This document shows, piece after piece, positions 1 to 5,919 of a stretch of 8,705 bases of DNA. Position 1 is the first letter of the stretch, and each line of letters begins with the position of its first letter. The translations under genes and the position numbers were made by a program. Source of the DNA: an uncultured Eubacteriaceae bacterium (GTDB taxonomy: Bacteria > Bacillota > Clostridia > Eubacteriales > Eubacteriaceae); assembly GCA_947625175.1 (NCBI GenBank), contig CANQNI010000060.1, positions 1 to 8,705 of the forward strand, written 5' to 3'. The notes below the pieces were generated by a model that saw nothing but the letters and a program-made list of their open reading frames with translations, searched no databases and was not told the origin of the DNA.

Positions 1-837
1 GAGAATAATATGTTTGCAATAAGCGATTATTCAGCTATAGAAGCAAGAGTAATTGCCTGGTTATCTGGTGAAAAATGGAGATTAGATGCTTTTAAAAATA
101 ACCAGGACATTTACTGTGTTTCTGCTAGTCAAATGTTTAGTATCCCTTTAGAAAAAATATTAAATAAAAATGCTCCGGAACATGCTTTAAGAGCACAGGG
201 TAAGGTTGCCGAACTTGCCTTAGGATATCAGGGAGCTATTGGAGCTATAGCTAAGATGGATTTTAATAATTCAATTCCTGAAGAAAGCAGAGGACGAATT
301 GTCAATCAGTGGCGCTCTAAAAGTCCTAACATAGTAAATTTATGGGAGCTCTGCGAAGAGGCAGCTCTGGAAGCAGTTGAAAATAAAACAAAGGTTTCTG
401 TAAAAGGATTATTAGAATTTAATTTTTCTGAAGAAGATAACTTTTTATCCATAAAACTTCCCTCAGGTAGAAAACTTTATTATCCAGAAGCTGAAGTCGG
501 TATTAATCCGCGAAAAAAATTAGCAGTAAGTTTCTTAGGTGTTGATTCTAAAACCAAAAAAATCGGGCGCCTCTTTATGTATGGCGGAAAAATTGTAGAA
601 AACTGTGTTCAGGCTATTGCCAGAGATTGTCTGGCAGAAAGTCTTTTAAAACTTAATAGCTCAGGATATAAAATTCGCTTTCACGTTCATGATGAAGTCA
701 TTGTAGAAGTAGATAAAAAAACAGCTCCAGAAGAATTGGAGAATATCATGAAAATAATGTGTGAACCGCCGGAATGGGCTCCTGATTTACCTCTTAATGC
801 TGCCGGTTTTGTATCTGATTTTTATATGAAAGATTAA
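1..837 (+). CDS. Phage family-A DNA polymerase, C-terminal polymerase domain (5' end outside window)
   Basis: Template-directed DNA synthesis for phage replication. The frame is open from base 1, and the ATG at 10 is internal: it sits immediately before motif A, so the N-terminal half (3'-5' exonuclease and the start of the polymerase domain in the family) lies upstream of the window. Counting from that Met, motif A is DYSAIEARV (residues 6-14, catalytic Asp6). Motif B on the O helix is R61-AQG-K65 followed by Y73. A conserved QAIARD helix lies at 201-206, and motif C is HDE at 227-229 (catalytic Asp228). The C-terminus GFVSDFYMKD resembles the usual end of phage polymerases. Both catalytic aspartates and the O-helix Lys/Arg are present, so this part looks intact. 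It heads the small-gene operon; the next gene starts 6 nt after its stop. Confidence 0.95.
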   Translation, partial: ENNMFAISDYSAIEARVIAWLSGEKWRLDAFKNNQDIYCVSASQMFSIPLEKILNKNAPEHALRAQGKVAELALGYQGAIGAIAKMDFNNSIPEESRGRIVNQWRSKSPNIVNLWELCEEAALEAVENKTKVSVKGLLEFNFSEEDNFLSIKLPSGRKLYYPEAEVGINPRKKLAVSFLGVDSKTKKIGRLFMYGGKIVENCVQAIARDCLAESLLKLNSSGYKIRFHVHDEVIVEVDKKTAPEELENIMKIMCEPPEWAPDLPLNAAGFVSDFYMKD

Positions 838-843
838 AAATCC

Positions 844-1050
844 ATGCATAGAGAAACCAAAGAAAACTGGAATATTATCAGGAATAATTTATTTTTTAAG
901 CAACAGGAACTTTATAAAACTCTGATTAAAAAGAAAATTTCAATCCCTGATATGCTCAGAATTACTAATGAAATTGTTGATATTAACAAAGAAATAAAGC
1001 GACTTATTCTCCATATGAAAGAGAATAATGAATTAGAAGAAAATGCTTAA
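844..1050 (+). CDS. Small helical phage protein, unknown function
   Basis: A 68-residue charged protein predicted to be nearly all helix, with no signal peptide or membrane segment. It starts 6 nt after the polymerase stop without a clear Shine-Dalgarno, so it is probably translationally coupled to the polymerase. Its last 8 nt (ATGCTTAA) contain the start of the next gene. The C-terminal half (ISIPDMLRIT followed by a helix with spaced Ile/Leu) loosely resembles the second helix of the repeated module in the genes at 1662, 1846 and 2613. It could be a distant fifth member, but the similarity is weak. No family recognised. Confidence 0.7.
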   Translation: MHRETKENWNIIRNNLFFKQQELYKTLIKKKISIPDMLRITNEIVDINKEIKRLILHMKENNELEENA

Positions 1051-1459
1051 AGAAATAATAGATCAAATTAGATCTCAAATTGATAACTTAAAAGGGTCCA
1101 TAGAACCGGTAAAACGTAAAAGTAAAATTTTAAAACAGTATAGGATTTATTTCCCTAACGGTTATGGCGCTTCAATTATTGACAATACCTACAATAAAAA
1201 TTTAGAAGTTGCTGTTATCTCAAAAGCCAATGCCTGGGGAGTAGATTATAATAACGATTTATTTACTGACGTGACAGAATGCCAAAAGGATCCGGATTCA
1301 CTATTTGAACTTTTAGAACAAATAGCTGAACTAAAAACAGATTCTAAAAGACTTAATACTATTACTAATATAGTTTATAAAGCCCAGGATGCTTTAAGAA
1401 ACTCAGAATATGAATATTTAGATCAATTACTCGGTCAAATCTTAACTGAAGTAGATTAG
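1043..1459 (+). CDS. NGYGAS-motif phage protein, unknown function
   Basis: A 138-residue protein with three parts: an N-terminal helix (about 1-30), a beta-rich core (32-75) containing YRIYFPNGYGASIID (NGYGAS at 39-44), and a helical C-terminus (about 85-138). From memory, the NGYGAS segment followed by a strand like LEVAVI and a short acidic helix like LFELLEQI recurs in small hypothetical proteins of phages and prophages of Gram-positive bacteria, where function is unknown. This copy differs in having about 30 extra residues at the N-terminus and about 40 at the C-terminus beyond the shared core. It overlaps the previous gene by 8 nt and is part of the operon. Confidence 0.8.
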   Translation: MLKEIIDQIRSQIDNLKGSIEPVKRKSKILKQYRIYFPNGYGASIIDNTYNKNLEVAVISKANAWGVDYNNDLFTDVTECQKDPDSLFELLEQIAELKTDSKRLNTITNIVYKAQDALRNSEYEYLDQLLGQILTEVD

Positions 1460-1474
1460 AAAGAATTGAAAACT

Positions 1475-1657
1475 ATGAGTGAAGAAAAAGAAAAATTAAA
1501 TTTTTTAATAAGTTTAATAAAAAATTTAAATGCCAACTTTCCTGAAAGTAGGATTGAACATCGGATGAAATATTTAAATGAACCCGAATACGGAACCCAA
1601 AATATACCTCTTTCTGATATTAAAGAAGTTAAATTAACTATTAAATTTTGGAGATAA
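1475..1657 (+). CDS. Small phage protein, unknown function
   Basis: The frame is open from a TTG at 1466 (63 residues). The ATG at 1475 (60 residues, starting MSEEKEKLNF) is preferred because the only purine-rich stretch (AGAAAG, 1458-1463) is about 11 nt before the ATG but only 2 nt before the TTG. It has an N-terminal helix and a C-terminus with alternating hydrophobics (KEVKLTIKFW) that may form a strand. It begins a few bases after the previous stop and ends 4 nt before the next start. It carries the GGAG (1649-1652) that serves the next gene. No family recognised; start uncertain. Confidence 0.65.
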   Translation: MSEEKEKLNFLISLIKNLNANFPESRIEHRMKYLNEPEYGTQNIPLSDIKEVKLTIKFWR

Positions 1658-1661
1658 ACAA

Positions 1662-1853
1662 ATGACTTATGAAGAAAGATTAAAAGAATTTCAAAGTAAT
1701 ATTGATAAAGCCATTCACAATTTAATGAAAATTAGAAATATATCAGTGATTCCTGATTTAGATATTATCAGTCACCATTTTAATTACATTTGTAATGGGA
1801 TAGAAGAAACGGTTGAAGTTATTCTAAAAGATCAAAGGAAGTTAAATGGATAA
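1662..1853 (+). CDS. Small two-helix module protein (copy A of a local paralogous family)
   Basis: A 63-residue protein made almost entirely of one two-helix module. Helix 1 is RLKEFQSNIDKAIHNL (6-21). Helix 2 follows a short loop, ISVIPDLDII (27-36), with hydrophobics at i, i+3/4. It aligns with residues 5-55 of the next gene product, whose helix 1 is QLNSFKECIDDAIEEL, and with modules at 1846 (second half) and 2613. A good ribosome binding site, GGAG at 1649-1652, lies 9 nt before the ATG. The final 8 nt (ATGGATAA) contain the next start. Function unknown; the shape suggests a small protein-binding or dimerising unit, but that is inference. Confidence 0.75.
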   Translation: MTYEERLKEFQSNIDKAIHNLMKIRNISVIPDLDIISHHFNYICNGIEETVEVILKDQRKLNG

Positions 1854-2229
1854 ACAACAGCAATTAAATAGTTTTAAAGAATGTATTGATGATGCTATCG
1901 AGGAATTAACAAGAATAAAAAATATTATAAATGTTAATGATTTATATGCACTTTCTGTTTTTTACCAGGATGTATCATGCGCTATCCATTGTCTGTTAGA
2001 AGGCCTATTTTTTCACCAGGATCAGGAAGAAAGAAATAGCAATGAACGAAAATTAATGCTGTATAAAAAACAGCTTAAGGAGTTTAGCAACAATTTAAAT
2101 CAGCTCCAAGACTCTATTGACTTAACTGATCTAGAAAAACTGGAGAAGTACTATCCGGACTTGGATATGGCTATGTCGGTTTTAAATTTAATTTATGGAG
2201 ATAAATCAAATCAAAATGAAATACAGTGA
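1846..2229 (+). CDS. Tandem two-helix module protein (copies B1 and B2)
   Basis: A 127-residue protein built from an internal duplication. Copy B1 spans about residues 5-55 and copy B2 about 70-119, joined by a charged linker (HQDQEERNSNERK). The second helices align without gaps: INVNDLYALSVFYQDV against IDLTDLEKLEKYYPDL, sharing I-x-(V/L)-x-D-L-x-x-L and a later Tyr-x-Asp. B1 is also closely similar to the protein of the preceding gene, pointing to tandem duplication and fusion. The ribosome binding site AAGGA (1835-1839) is 6 nt before the ATG. It overlaps the previous gene by 8 nt and the next by 14 nt. No known family recognised. Confidence 0.8.
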   Translation: MDKQQQLNSFKECIDDAIEELTRIKNIINVNDLYALSVFYQDVSCAIHCLLEGLFFHQDQEERNSNERKLMLYKKQLKEFSNNLNQLQDSIDLTDLEKLEKYYPDLDMAMSVLNLIYGDKSNQNEIQ

Positions 2230-2620
2230 AGCATGGGAATTATCAAAAAAGAGCCACGATCCCAATAAAAAATTAAAAAGACTCCAAGAAATATTAAACC
2301 CAGATTCTCAAAGTAATAAAGAACTGGAACTGTTTAATGAAATTTGTTATCAGAATAGCCCCGATCTGGATTTAGAACTGGCAAAACTCGGTTTTATTAA
2401 AGCAATGACTATTGAATTCCCTGATTATTATAGTGAGAGTTTCGTCGATATCTATAAAAATGATAATGACGATTTAATTGAATTAATTCATGGATTTGGT
2501 CTTGGCCTTTATTTTAATAATGAGGAAACGTTTATTGATTATTCAGATGAAATCGGAAAAGTTGAAAAACAGGCACTAAGTTGGATTAGAAAGAAAATTA
2601 ATGAGGCTGTTAATGGCTAA
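2216..2620 (+). CDS. Hypothetical acidic phage protein
   Basis: A 134-residue protein from the ATG at 2216 (MKYSEAWELSKK). An upstream in-frame ATG at 2195 would add 7 residues, but it has no ribosome binding site and would overlap the previous gene by 35 nt. The only GGAG nearby (2197-2200) is upstream of 2216, though 15 nt away, so the start remains uncertain. The N-terminal third is basic and helical. The middle is acidic (YKNDNDDLIELI, then a Gly-containing GFGLGLYF stretch), and the C-terminus is a helix (KQALSWIRKKINEAV). Not recognised. It contains the ribosome binding site and start of the next gene. Confidence 0.75.
   Translation: MKYSEAWELSKKSHDPNKKLKRLQEILNPDSQSNKELELFNEICYQNSPDLDLELAKLGFIKAMTIEFPDYYSESFVDIYKNDNDDLIELIHGFGLGLYFNNEETFIDYSDEIGKVEKQALSWIRKKINEAVNG
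2603..2606 (+). promoter_or_regulatory. Shine-Dalgarno fixing the start of the gene at 2613
   Basis: GAGG lies 6 nt before the ATG at 2613, an optimal spacing. The alternative in-frame ATG at 2601 overlaps this motif and has no ribosome binding site of its own, so 2613 is the likely start. Confidence 0.6.
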
Positions 2621-2951
2621 AGAAGAAAAGTATGACATAGATTTAAATGACTTGTATGCCCAACTTAATTTAGAACCTTTTGAAATTCAGGAAAATAATG
2701 GGGACCCAATTGAAGTAATAAAAGCCCGAGAGCTTAATTATTATAAAAATGAATTAAAGGAGCTGGGAAACGAATTAATTGCTTTATCGGAAGTCCTGGA
2801 AGTAAAGGATTTGGATATTCTTGATAACCGAATCCCTCCGATTAATTACTGCGTTAATAAATTAACTCCTTTAATTTTAGCCCGTAAATTTAAGAATAAA
2901 CAAAATTTTTATAAGGAATTTACTGTAAAAGATAGAGATGAAAAAGGATGA
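2613..2951 (+). CDS. Two-helix module protein with N-terminal extension (copy C)
   Basis: A 112-residue protein from the ATG at 2613, chosen for the GAGG 6 nt upstream. Residues 1-38 are an acidic, probably extended N-terminus (YDIDLNDLYAQLNL). Residues 41-90 are a fourth copy of the local two-helix module: helix 1 YYKNELKELGNELIAL and helix 2 beginning LEVKDLDILD, which aligns without gaps to INVNDLYALS of copy B1. The C-terminal tail is basic then acidic. It overlaps the upstream gene by 8 nt (ATGGCTAA) and the downstream gene by 4 nt (ATGA). Function unknown; the different flanks suggest the module is a shared binding unit. Confidence 0.75.
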   Translation: MAKEEKYDIDLNDLYAQLNLEPFEIQENNGDPIEVIKARELNYYKNELKELGNELIALSEVLEVKDLDILDNRIPPINYCVNKLTPLILARKFKNKQNFYKEFTVKDRDEKG

Positions 2952-3214
2952 AATTGTTTAATGACAAAACAGAACCTGTTAAGGTTTCTACCAAACTTAA
3001 AAAATTAAAGAATCAGGAATTTGAACAGGAACAAATCTTTGATATTAAAATTGATTACTATACAAAATGTAATACCTCAATTAAAGTTAAAGCTTTAAAT
3101 AAACAACACGCTTTAGAAAAAGCAGAAAATGATTTTAACCGTCATAATGCCAGATGGATTAGCGAAGGCGGTAATCCTAAGGAATTAATCAGACTGGAAA
3201 TTATCGAAAAATAA
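2948..3214 (+). CDS. Small basic phage protein with possible PcfM-like beta-alpha core
   Basis: An 88-residue protein. The N-terminus (1-28) is basic and probably disordered. The core reads as a strand (IFDIKID), a second strand (TSIKVKALN), a helix (KQHALEKAENDFNRH) and a final strand (LIRLEIIEK). This strand-strand-helix pattern, with A-x-(N/D)-x-x-x-A before the helix, resembles small phage and plasmid proteins of the DpnD/PcfM type. The resemblance is structural only and tentative. It overlaps the previous gene by ATGA, with AAAAGG immediately upstream. A 22-nt gap follows before the next start. Confidence 0.7.
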   Translation: MKLFNDKTEPVKVSTKLKKLKNQEFEQEQIFDIKIDYYTKCNTSIKVKALNKQHALEKAENDFNRHNARWISEGGNPKELIRLEIIEK

Positions 3215-3236
3215 ACCAACAGATCGGAGAAATCTC

Positions 3237-3596
3237 ATGCAAGTTAAACTAAATGGAACTGAACATAAAGCAGAACTTAAAAAGTATGTCGACCAAGAAG
3301 AAACAGCGCTTATTTTAGTTAACGAAAATAACCAGGCAATGGTCAGCTTAGCTATTGATTTTGAAGAAGAGTTACCTGATTATTATGTTGGTCTAGTAGA
3401 TGTAGATAATTTTACTTGGATAGAAGATTTTATCAAAGAGTATAAATTAGGAAAACCAACGGGAATTTATTGCCAATCGGGCGATATTAAATGTCAATTA
3501 TACATGTTTGATCTAAAAAGATTCAATGAATTATTTAGGATTAAATTTAGGTTGAAATACGGTTTTGATGAATGGAGTAGATTAAGTTTGAACTAG
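3237..3596 (+). CDS. DUF4313-like phage protein
   Basis: A 119-residue, mostly beta protein. It opens with MQVKLNGTEHKAEL, then TALILVNENNQAMVSLAIDF, an acidic loop, and a later segment (about 53-72) around DNFTWIEDFIKEYKLG. It ends in strands with KCQLYMFDLKRF. This order recalls DUF4313 family proteins of phages and mobile elements: a short N-terminal strand pair, an 'a-I-x-L-x-d-e-x-g-x-p' hairpin, a segment before the helix, and a final VY/LYxL strand. Their function is unknown. The assignment is from memory of the pattern. It has one of the best ribosome binding sites in the operon (GGAGA about 8 nt before the ATG), so it may be well translated. Confidence 0.75.
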   Translation: MQVKLNGTEHKAELKKYVDQEETALILVNENNQAMVSLAIDFEEELPDYYVGLVDVDNFTWIEDFIKEYKLGKPTGIYCQSGDIKCQLYMFDLKRFNELFRIKFRLKYGFDEWSRLSLN

Positions 3597-3608
3597 AAAA
3601 CAAACAAA

Positions 3609-4013
3609 ATGAATAGACAAGCCAGAAGAAGAAATAGTAGGAAAAAAGCTACTACATATCAATTATCTTCAGAACAAATTGCTTCTATGTCTTTTAATAG
3701 TGAAAAACAAGCTTATAACACTATGAAGCAGAATCTAAATGGAATATTAAAAGAAGAGGGTAGGCGTTGTACCCTCGAAGCCTTTAAACAGACTTTTTAT
3801 ATCCCTCTCCTTGTCTTAAGAAATGAAGGCTGGGGAAAAGTAAGACTAGCTCGCTTTGCTGAAAATATGATTAAACAACTCGAATTTTTTGAAGATAATG
3901 CTTTTACTGCTAATGATATTAAAGAAATGATTAAAGATGAAACTGGAATCGAGCTCGAATTTGAACTGGATTTTAAGAATCAGAAATCACATATTAAATT
4001 AATTAAAAACTAA
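3609..4013 (+). CDS. Phage protein with Arg-rich N-terminus (MNRQARRR family)
   Basis: A 134-residue protein that starts MNRQARRRNSRKK, a strongly basic tail. It then has a helical region, a conserved-looking segment IPLLVLRNEGWGKVRL (65-80), and a C-terminal helix leading into DETGIELEFEL (110-120). The same order occurs in a small protein common in replication regions of Gram-positive phages: an MNRxxRR tail, a 'lPlxVLxdxxGxGkxRLxrF' segment, then 'dxxGIxl'. Function is unknown. The basic tail would suit nucleic-acid binding (inference). No obvious Shine-Dalgarno. Its stop and the next start share one base (TAATG). Confidence 0.8.
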   Translation: MNRQARRRNSRKKATTYQLSSEQIASMSFNSEKQAYNTMKQNLNGILKEEGRRCTLEAFKQTFYIPLLVLRNEGWGKVRLARFAENMIKQLEFFEDNAFTANDIKEMIKDETGIELEFELDFKNQKSHIKLIKN

Positions 4014-4198
4014 TGGAAAAAATAGAACAGAAATTTTATTCAGCTTCTGATTTAATGACAATGCTTAACTGTAAAAAATCAAAAGCCTATCGTTTAATTA
4101 GAAAGCTAAATGATGAACTCGAAGAAAAGGGGATTAAAACTATTCAGGGAAGAATTTTAAAGTCCTATTTCGATCAATTATATGGAATAGAAAAATGA
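4013..4198 (+). CDS. Small helix-turn-helix DNA-binding protein
   Basis: A 61-residue protein. FYSASDLMTMLNCKKSKAYRLIRKLNDE covers a helix-turn-helix, with the turn around Cys20-Lys22 and the recognition helix KSKAYRLIRKLN (22-33). A short wing-like segment IKTIQGRILKSYF follows (41-53, Gly46-Arg47). Proteins with this layout ('S-K-A-Y-x-x-I-K-x-L-N-x-E-L-x-x-K-G... G-R-x') are common in Gram-positive phages and conjugative elements, where they are called excisionase-like or HTH regulators. The DNA site is unknown, so whether it acts as regulator or excision factor cannot be decided. It overlaps the previous gene by 1 nt and the next by 4 nt. Confidence 0.85.
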   Translation: MEKIEQKFYSASDLMTMLNCKKSKAYRLIRKLNDELEEKGIKTIQGRILKSYFDQLYGIEK

Positions 4199-4497
4199 AA
4201 GATAAATTAACATTCTTTTTAAGTCATCCTAGGGCCGGTAATGTTGAAGCTAATATAAAAGATTCTATTGAAAAAGAAAAGGAATTAAAAAAGATATTAC
4301 CGTATGAAATTTTTAATCCACTGTCTCAAATCGATCAAAGTTTACCGGAACCGGAAGCTATGAAACAGTGTATTAAAAAACTACTCGATTCGGAAGTTGT
4401 AGTTTTCTGTAAAGACTGGGAAAACTCACGAGGATGCAGTCTTGAAAACCAGGTAGCCAAAGCTACAGGAAAACTACTATTTTATTTAAATTCTTAA
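4195..4497 (+). CDS. DUF4406 protein, nucleoside 2-deoxyribosyltransferase-like
   Basis: A 100-residue Rossmann-like small protein. It begins with a strand and loop TFFLSHPRAGN (6-16), equivalent to the substrate-binding 'lSgPmxg' of the family, then a helix and a strand ending IFNP (39-42). M56 starts the helix MKQCIKKLLDSEVVVF. The C-terminal motif is KDWENSRGCSLENQVA (73-88), in which Glu84 matches the catalytic glutamate of 'GW..S.G...E..A'. Family members cleave or transfer at the N-glycosidic bond of deoxynucleosides; many phage copies are uncharacterised. The Gly-Pro to His-Pro change in the first loop is noted. It likely acts on free nucleotides or nucleosides during infection, but the substrate cannot be read from sequence. 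The start overlaps the HTH gene by 4 nt. Confidence 0.8.
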   Translation: MKDKLTFFLSHPRAGNVEANIKDSIEKEKELKKILPYEIFNPLSQIDQSLPEPEAMKQCIKKLLDSEVVVFCKDWENSRGCSLENQVAKATGKLLFYLNS

Positions 4498-4507
4498 AAA
4501 TTAAATT

Positions 4508-5059
4508 ATGCCAAATTATGCTTATACTCGAGTTCTATTTAAAGCCCCAGATAAAACAGCTAAAGAAATAAGAACTCAAATAGAAGATGGGGAATTTATT
4601 AACTTAAGAAAAATTAAATATGTTCCAGAGGGTTTATCAAATAATAAAGAATGGGAATGGAAGCTTCGCAACTGGGGTTGCTCGAAATTTCCCTGGAACT
4701 CTGTCTGGTATTCTGATAAAGATGTTTCTTTTATTTCCCCCTGGTCACCACCTACAGAAGCCTTTAAATTTTTATCTAAAAAATATAAAGATTTAACTAT
4801 TATTGTTTTATGGATTATTGAATTCCTAAATACAGATGAACCTATTGAAGGAATTTTAATTAAAAATGGAGAGATAGTTTCAGATCTTCCGGAAATAGAA
4901 ATAAAATCAGATACTTCAATTGCGCTGGCTTCAGATATTACCGGATATTCAATTGAAGAAATTAAAGATATTCTTGAAGAAAATCAGGAATTAGAAATCT
5001 CCAAATTTTTTAAAGAAATTTATGATCCGGTGAATAAAGTAAAAAATGAATATACCTAG
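4508..5059 (+). CDS. YubB/DUF1281 ferredoxin-like domain protein
   Basis: A 183-residue protein. The first about 105 residues match the YubB ferredoxin-like (DUF1281/Api92) domain: MPNYAYTRVLF at the N-terminus, the EWEWKLRNWGCSK block (48-60), a strand with DVSFIS, then PWSPPTEAFKFLSKKYKDL (78-96), which carries the signature WSPP. The domain is widespread in phages, plasmids and prophages; its role is unknown. Residues about 115-183 are a strongly acidic extension with a TGYSIEEIKDILEENQELEI helical segment. This does not belong to the usual domain and may be a local addition. No clear ribosome binding site. The 3' end overlaps the next gene by 14 nt. Confidence 0.85.
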   Translation: MPNYAYTRVLFKAPDKTAKEIRTQIEDGEFINLRKIKYVPEGLSNNKEWEWKLRNWGCSKFPWNSVWYSDKDVSFISPWSPPTEAFKFLSKKYKDLTIIVLWIIEFLNTDEPIEGILIKNGEIVSDLPEIEIKSDTSIALASDITGYSIEEIKDILEENQELEISKFFKEIYDPVNKVKNEYT

Positions 5060-5285
5060 AACTAAATTGCCTCCTAGAGAACATTGGCATGAAGATAGTA
5101 TTTATATCGAGATAAACCCTGAATTTAAAGATGCTTTAAAAATGGTTCTTGATGAATTAAATGCTATTTACCGATTTGAAAATAACAAGCTGGTAATGTA
5201 CGAATCAGAGTTTAAACATTTTTTAGGATTTATGAAACCAGTAATTGATTTTTGCGAAATGTTAAAACAAGAAATGAGTCGGTGA
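5046..5285 (+). CDS. Small phage protein, unknown function
   Basis: A 79-residue protein. A Pro-rich N-terminus (MNIPRTKLPPREHWHEDS) is followed by a strand (IYIEINPEF), a helix (KDALKMVLDELNA), a strand (YRFENNKLVMY) and a C-terminal helix (FLGFMKPVIDFCEMLKQEM). No family recognised and no predicted membrane segment. It overlaps the YubB-like gene by 14 nt and its TGA directly abuts the next ATG, so it is probably translated by coupling within the operon. Confidence 0.7.
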   Translation: MNIPRTKLPPREHWHEDSIYIEINPEFKDALKMVLDELNAIYRFENNKLVMYESEFKHFLGFMKPVIDFCEMLKQEMSR

Positions 5286-5459
5286 ATGGAAATCAAGATA
5301 GAATTTGAAAATAAACACGACTTAATTCGATTCACAACACTTTTAAAAAGGTTTCATGGTCAATTAGAAGAAATAAAATACAACTATTGTTGTGATGAAA
5401 TTCTTTTCGATGATATGGCGATTATTGATTCTGTTTATCAGCAATTAAAACAAAGGTGA
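5286..5459 (+). CDS. Very small phage protein (57 residues), unknown function
   Basis: The ATG follows the previous TGA with no gap (TGAATG), and the frame runs 57 codons to TGA at 5457-5459, 3 nt before the next start. Its sequence begins MEIKIEFENKHDLIRF and contains a Cys pair (YNYCCDE). The pattern suggests strand-helix-strand-helix. A GGTG lies just before the start. Because it fills a gap between two operon genes exactly, and the plus strand would otherwise have an unexplained 177-nt hole, I take it as a real gene despite its size. Confidence 0.7.
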   Translation: MEIKIEFENKHDLIRFTTLLKRFHGQLEEIKYNYCCDEILFDDMAIIDSVYQQLKQR

Positions 5460-5462
5460 AAA

Positions 5463-5705
5463 ATGGAAATTGATGAATATACTGAAAAAGCCTTAAAAAA
5501 ATTAGAAGTTCACCCTGTCTGGAAAACCATATATCAACCTTATCCAGTAAAATCCGGTTTATTATTTCCATCGTTAAATGAGAATCGTAAATATCTACAA
5601 AAAATAACATTTACCGGAAATGAAGATGACTTAATGGATTTACTTCACCTATTCGTTAGATTAAAAGAGGTTAAGGACTTTAATGACCAATACAAACATT
5701 TTTAA
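5463..5705 (+). CDS. Small phage protein, unknown function
   Basis: An 80-residue protein with a good ribosome binding site (AAAGGTG about 5 nt before the ATG). It has an N-terminal helix (YTEKALKKLE), a Pro/Tyr-rich middle (HPVWKTIYQPYPVKSG) and a C-terminal helix (DDLMDLLHLFVRLKEV). No family recognised. It overlaps the next gene by 23 nt. A reading frame on the opposite strand across this gene is a shadow. Confidence 0.7.
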   Translation: MEIDEYTEKALKKLEVHPVWKTIYQPYPVKSGLLFPSLNENRKYLQKITFTGNEDDLMDLLHLFVRLKEVKDFNDQYKHF

Positions 5706-5919
5706 AAACCATATAAGACGAATAAGTAAATACCTAAAACTTCTTGAAGCTATTAGCATGAGTGATGGAGTACTGATGGATTTAGGCTTTGGAGTTGTTA
5801 CTAAAAACGGTATAAAACGTTATTTATTAGGAGATGACGGAATTTATTTTGGGAACGAAGATAAAACACTCGATAAAATAGCTACAATCAAAGAATTATT
5901 AAATAAATTAGATGATTAA
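5683..5919 (+). CDS. Small phage protein, unknown function
   Basis: A 78-residue protein with AAGGAC about 6 nt before the ATG. It has an N-terminal basic helix (FKNHIRRISKYLKLLEAI) followed by a beta-rich part: GFGVVTKNGIKRYLLGDDGIYFG is readable as two hairpins (positions about 35-57). A C-terminal helix, TIKELLNKLDD, ends it. Not recognised. It overlaps its upstream neighbour by 23 nt and its downstream neighbour by 8 nt (ATGATTAA). Confidence 0.7.
   Translation: MTNTNIFKNHIRRISKYLKLLEAISMSDGVLMDLGFGVVTKNGIKRYLLGDDGIYFGNEDKTLDKIATIKELLNKLDD

Noticed and set aside
10..837. Polymerase as a complete 275-residue protein starting at ATG 10
   Set aside because: Motif A begins 5 residues after that Met and the frame is open to base 1, so the ATG is internal to a longer protein.
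1466..1474. TTG start for the gene at 1475
   Set aside because: The purine-rich stretch is only about 2 nt before the TTG, and the nearby ATG has better spacing. It cannot be excluded.
5422..5610. 62-codon reading frame on the minus strand
   Set aside because: It lies opposite two plus-strand operon genes (5286-5459 and 5463-5705), has no ribosome binding site, and its hydrophobic composition is what the complement of such genes gives.
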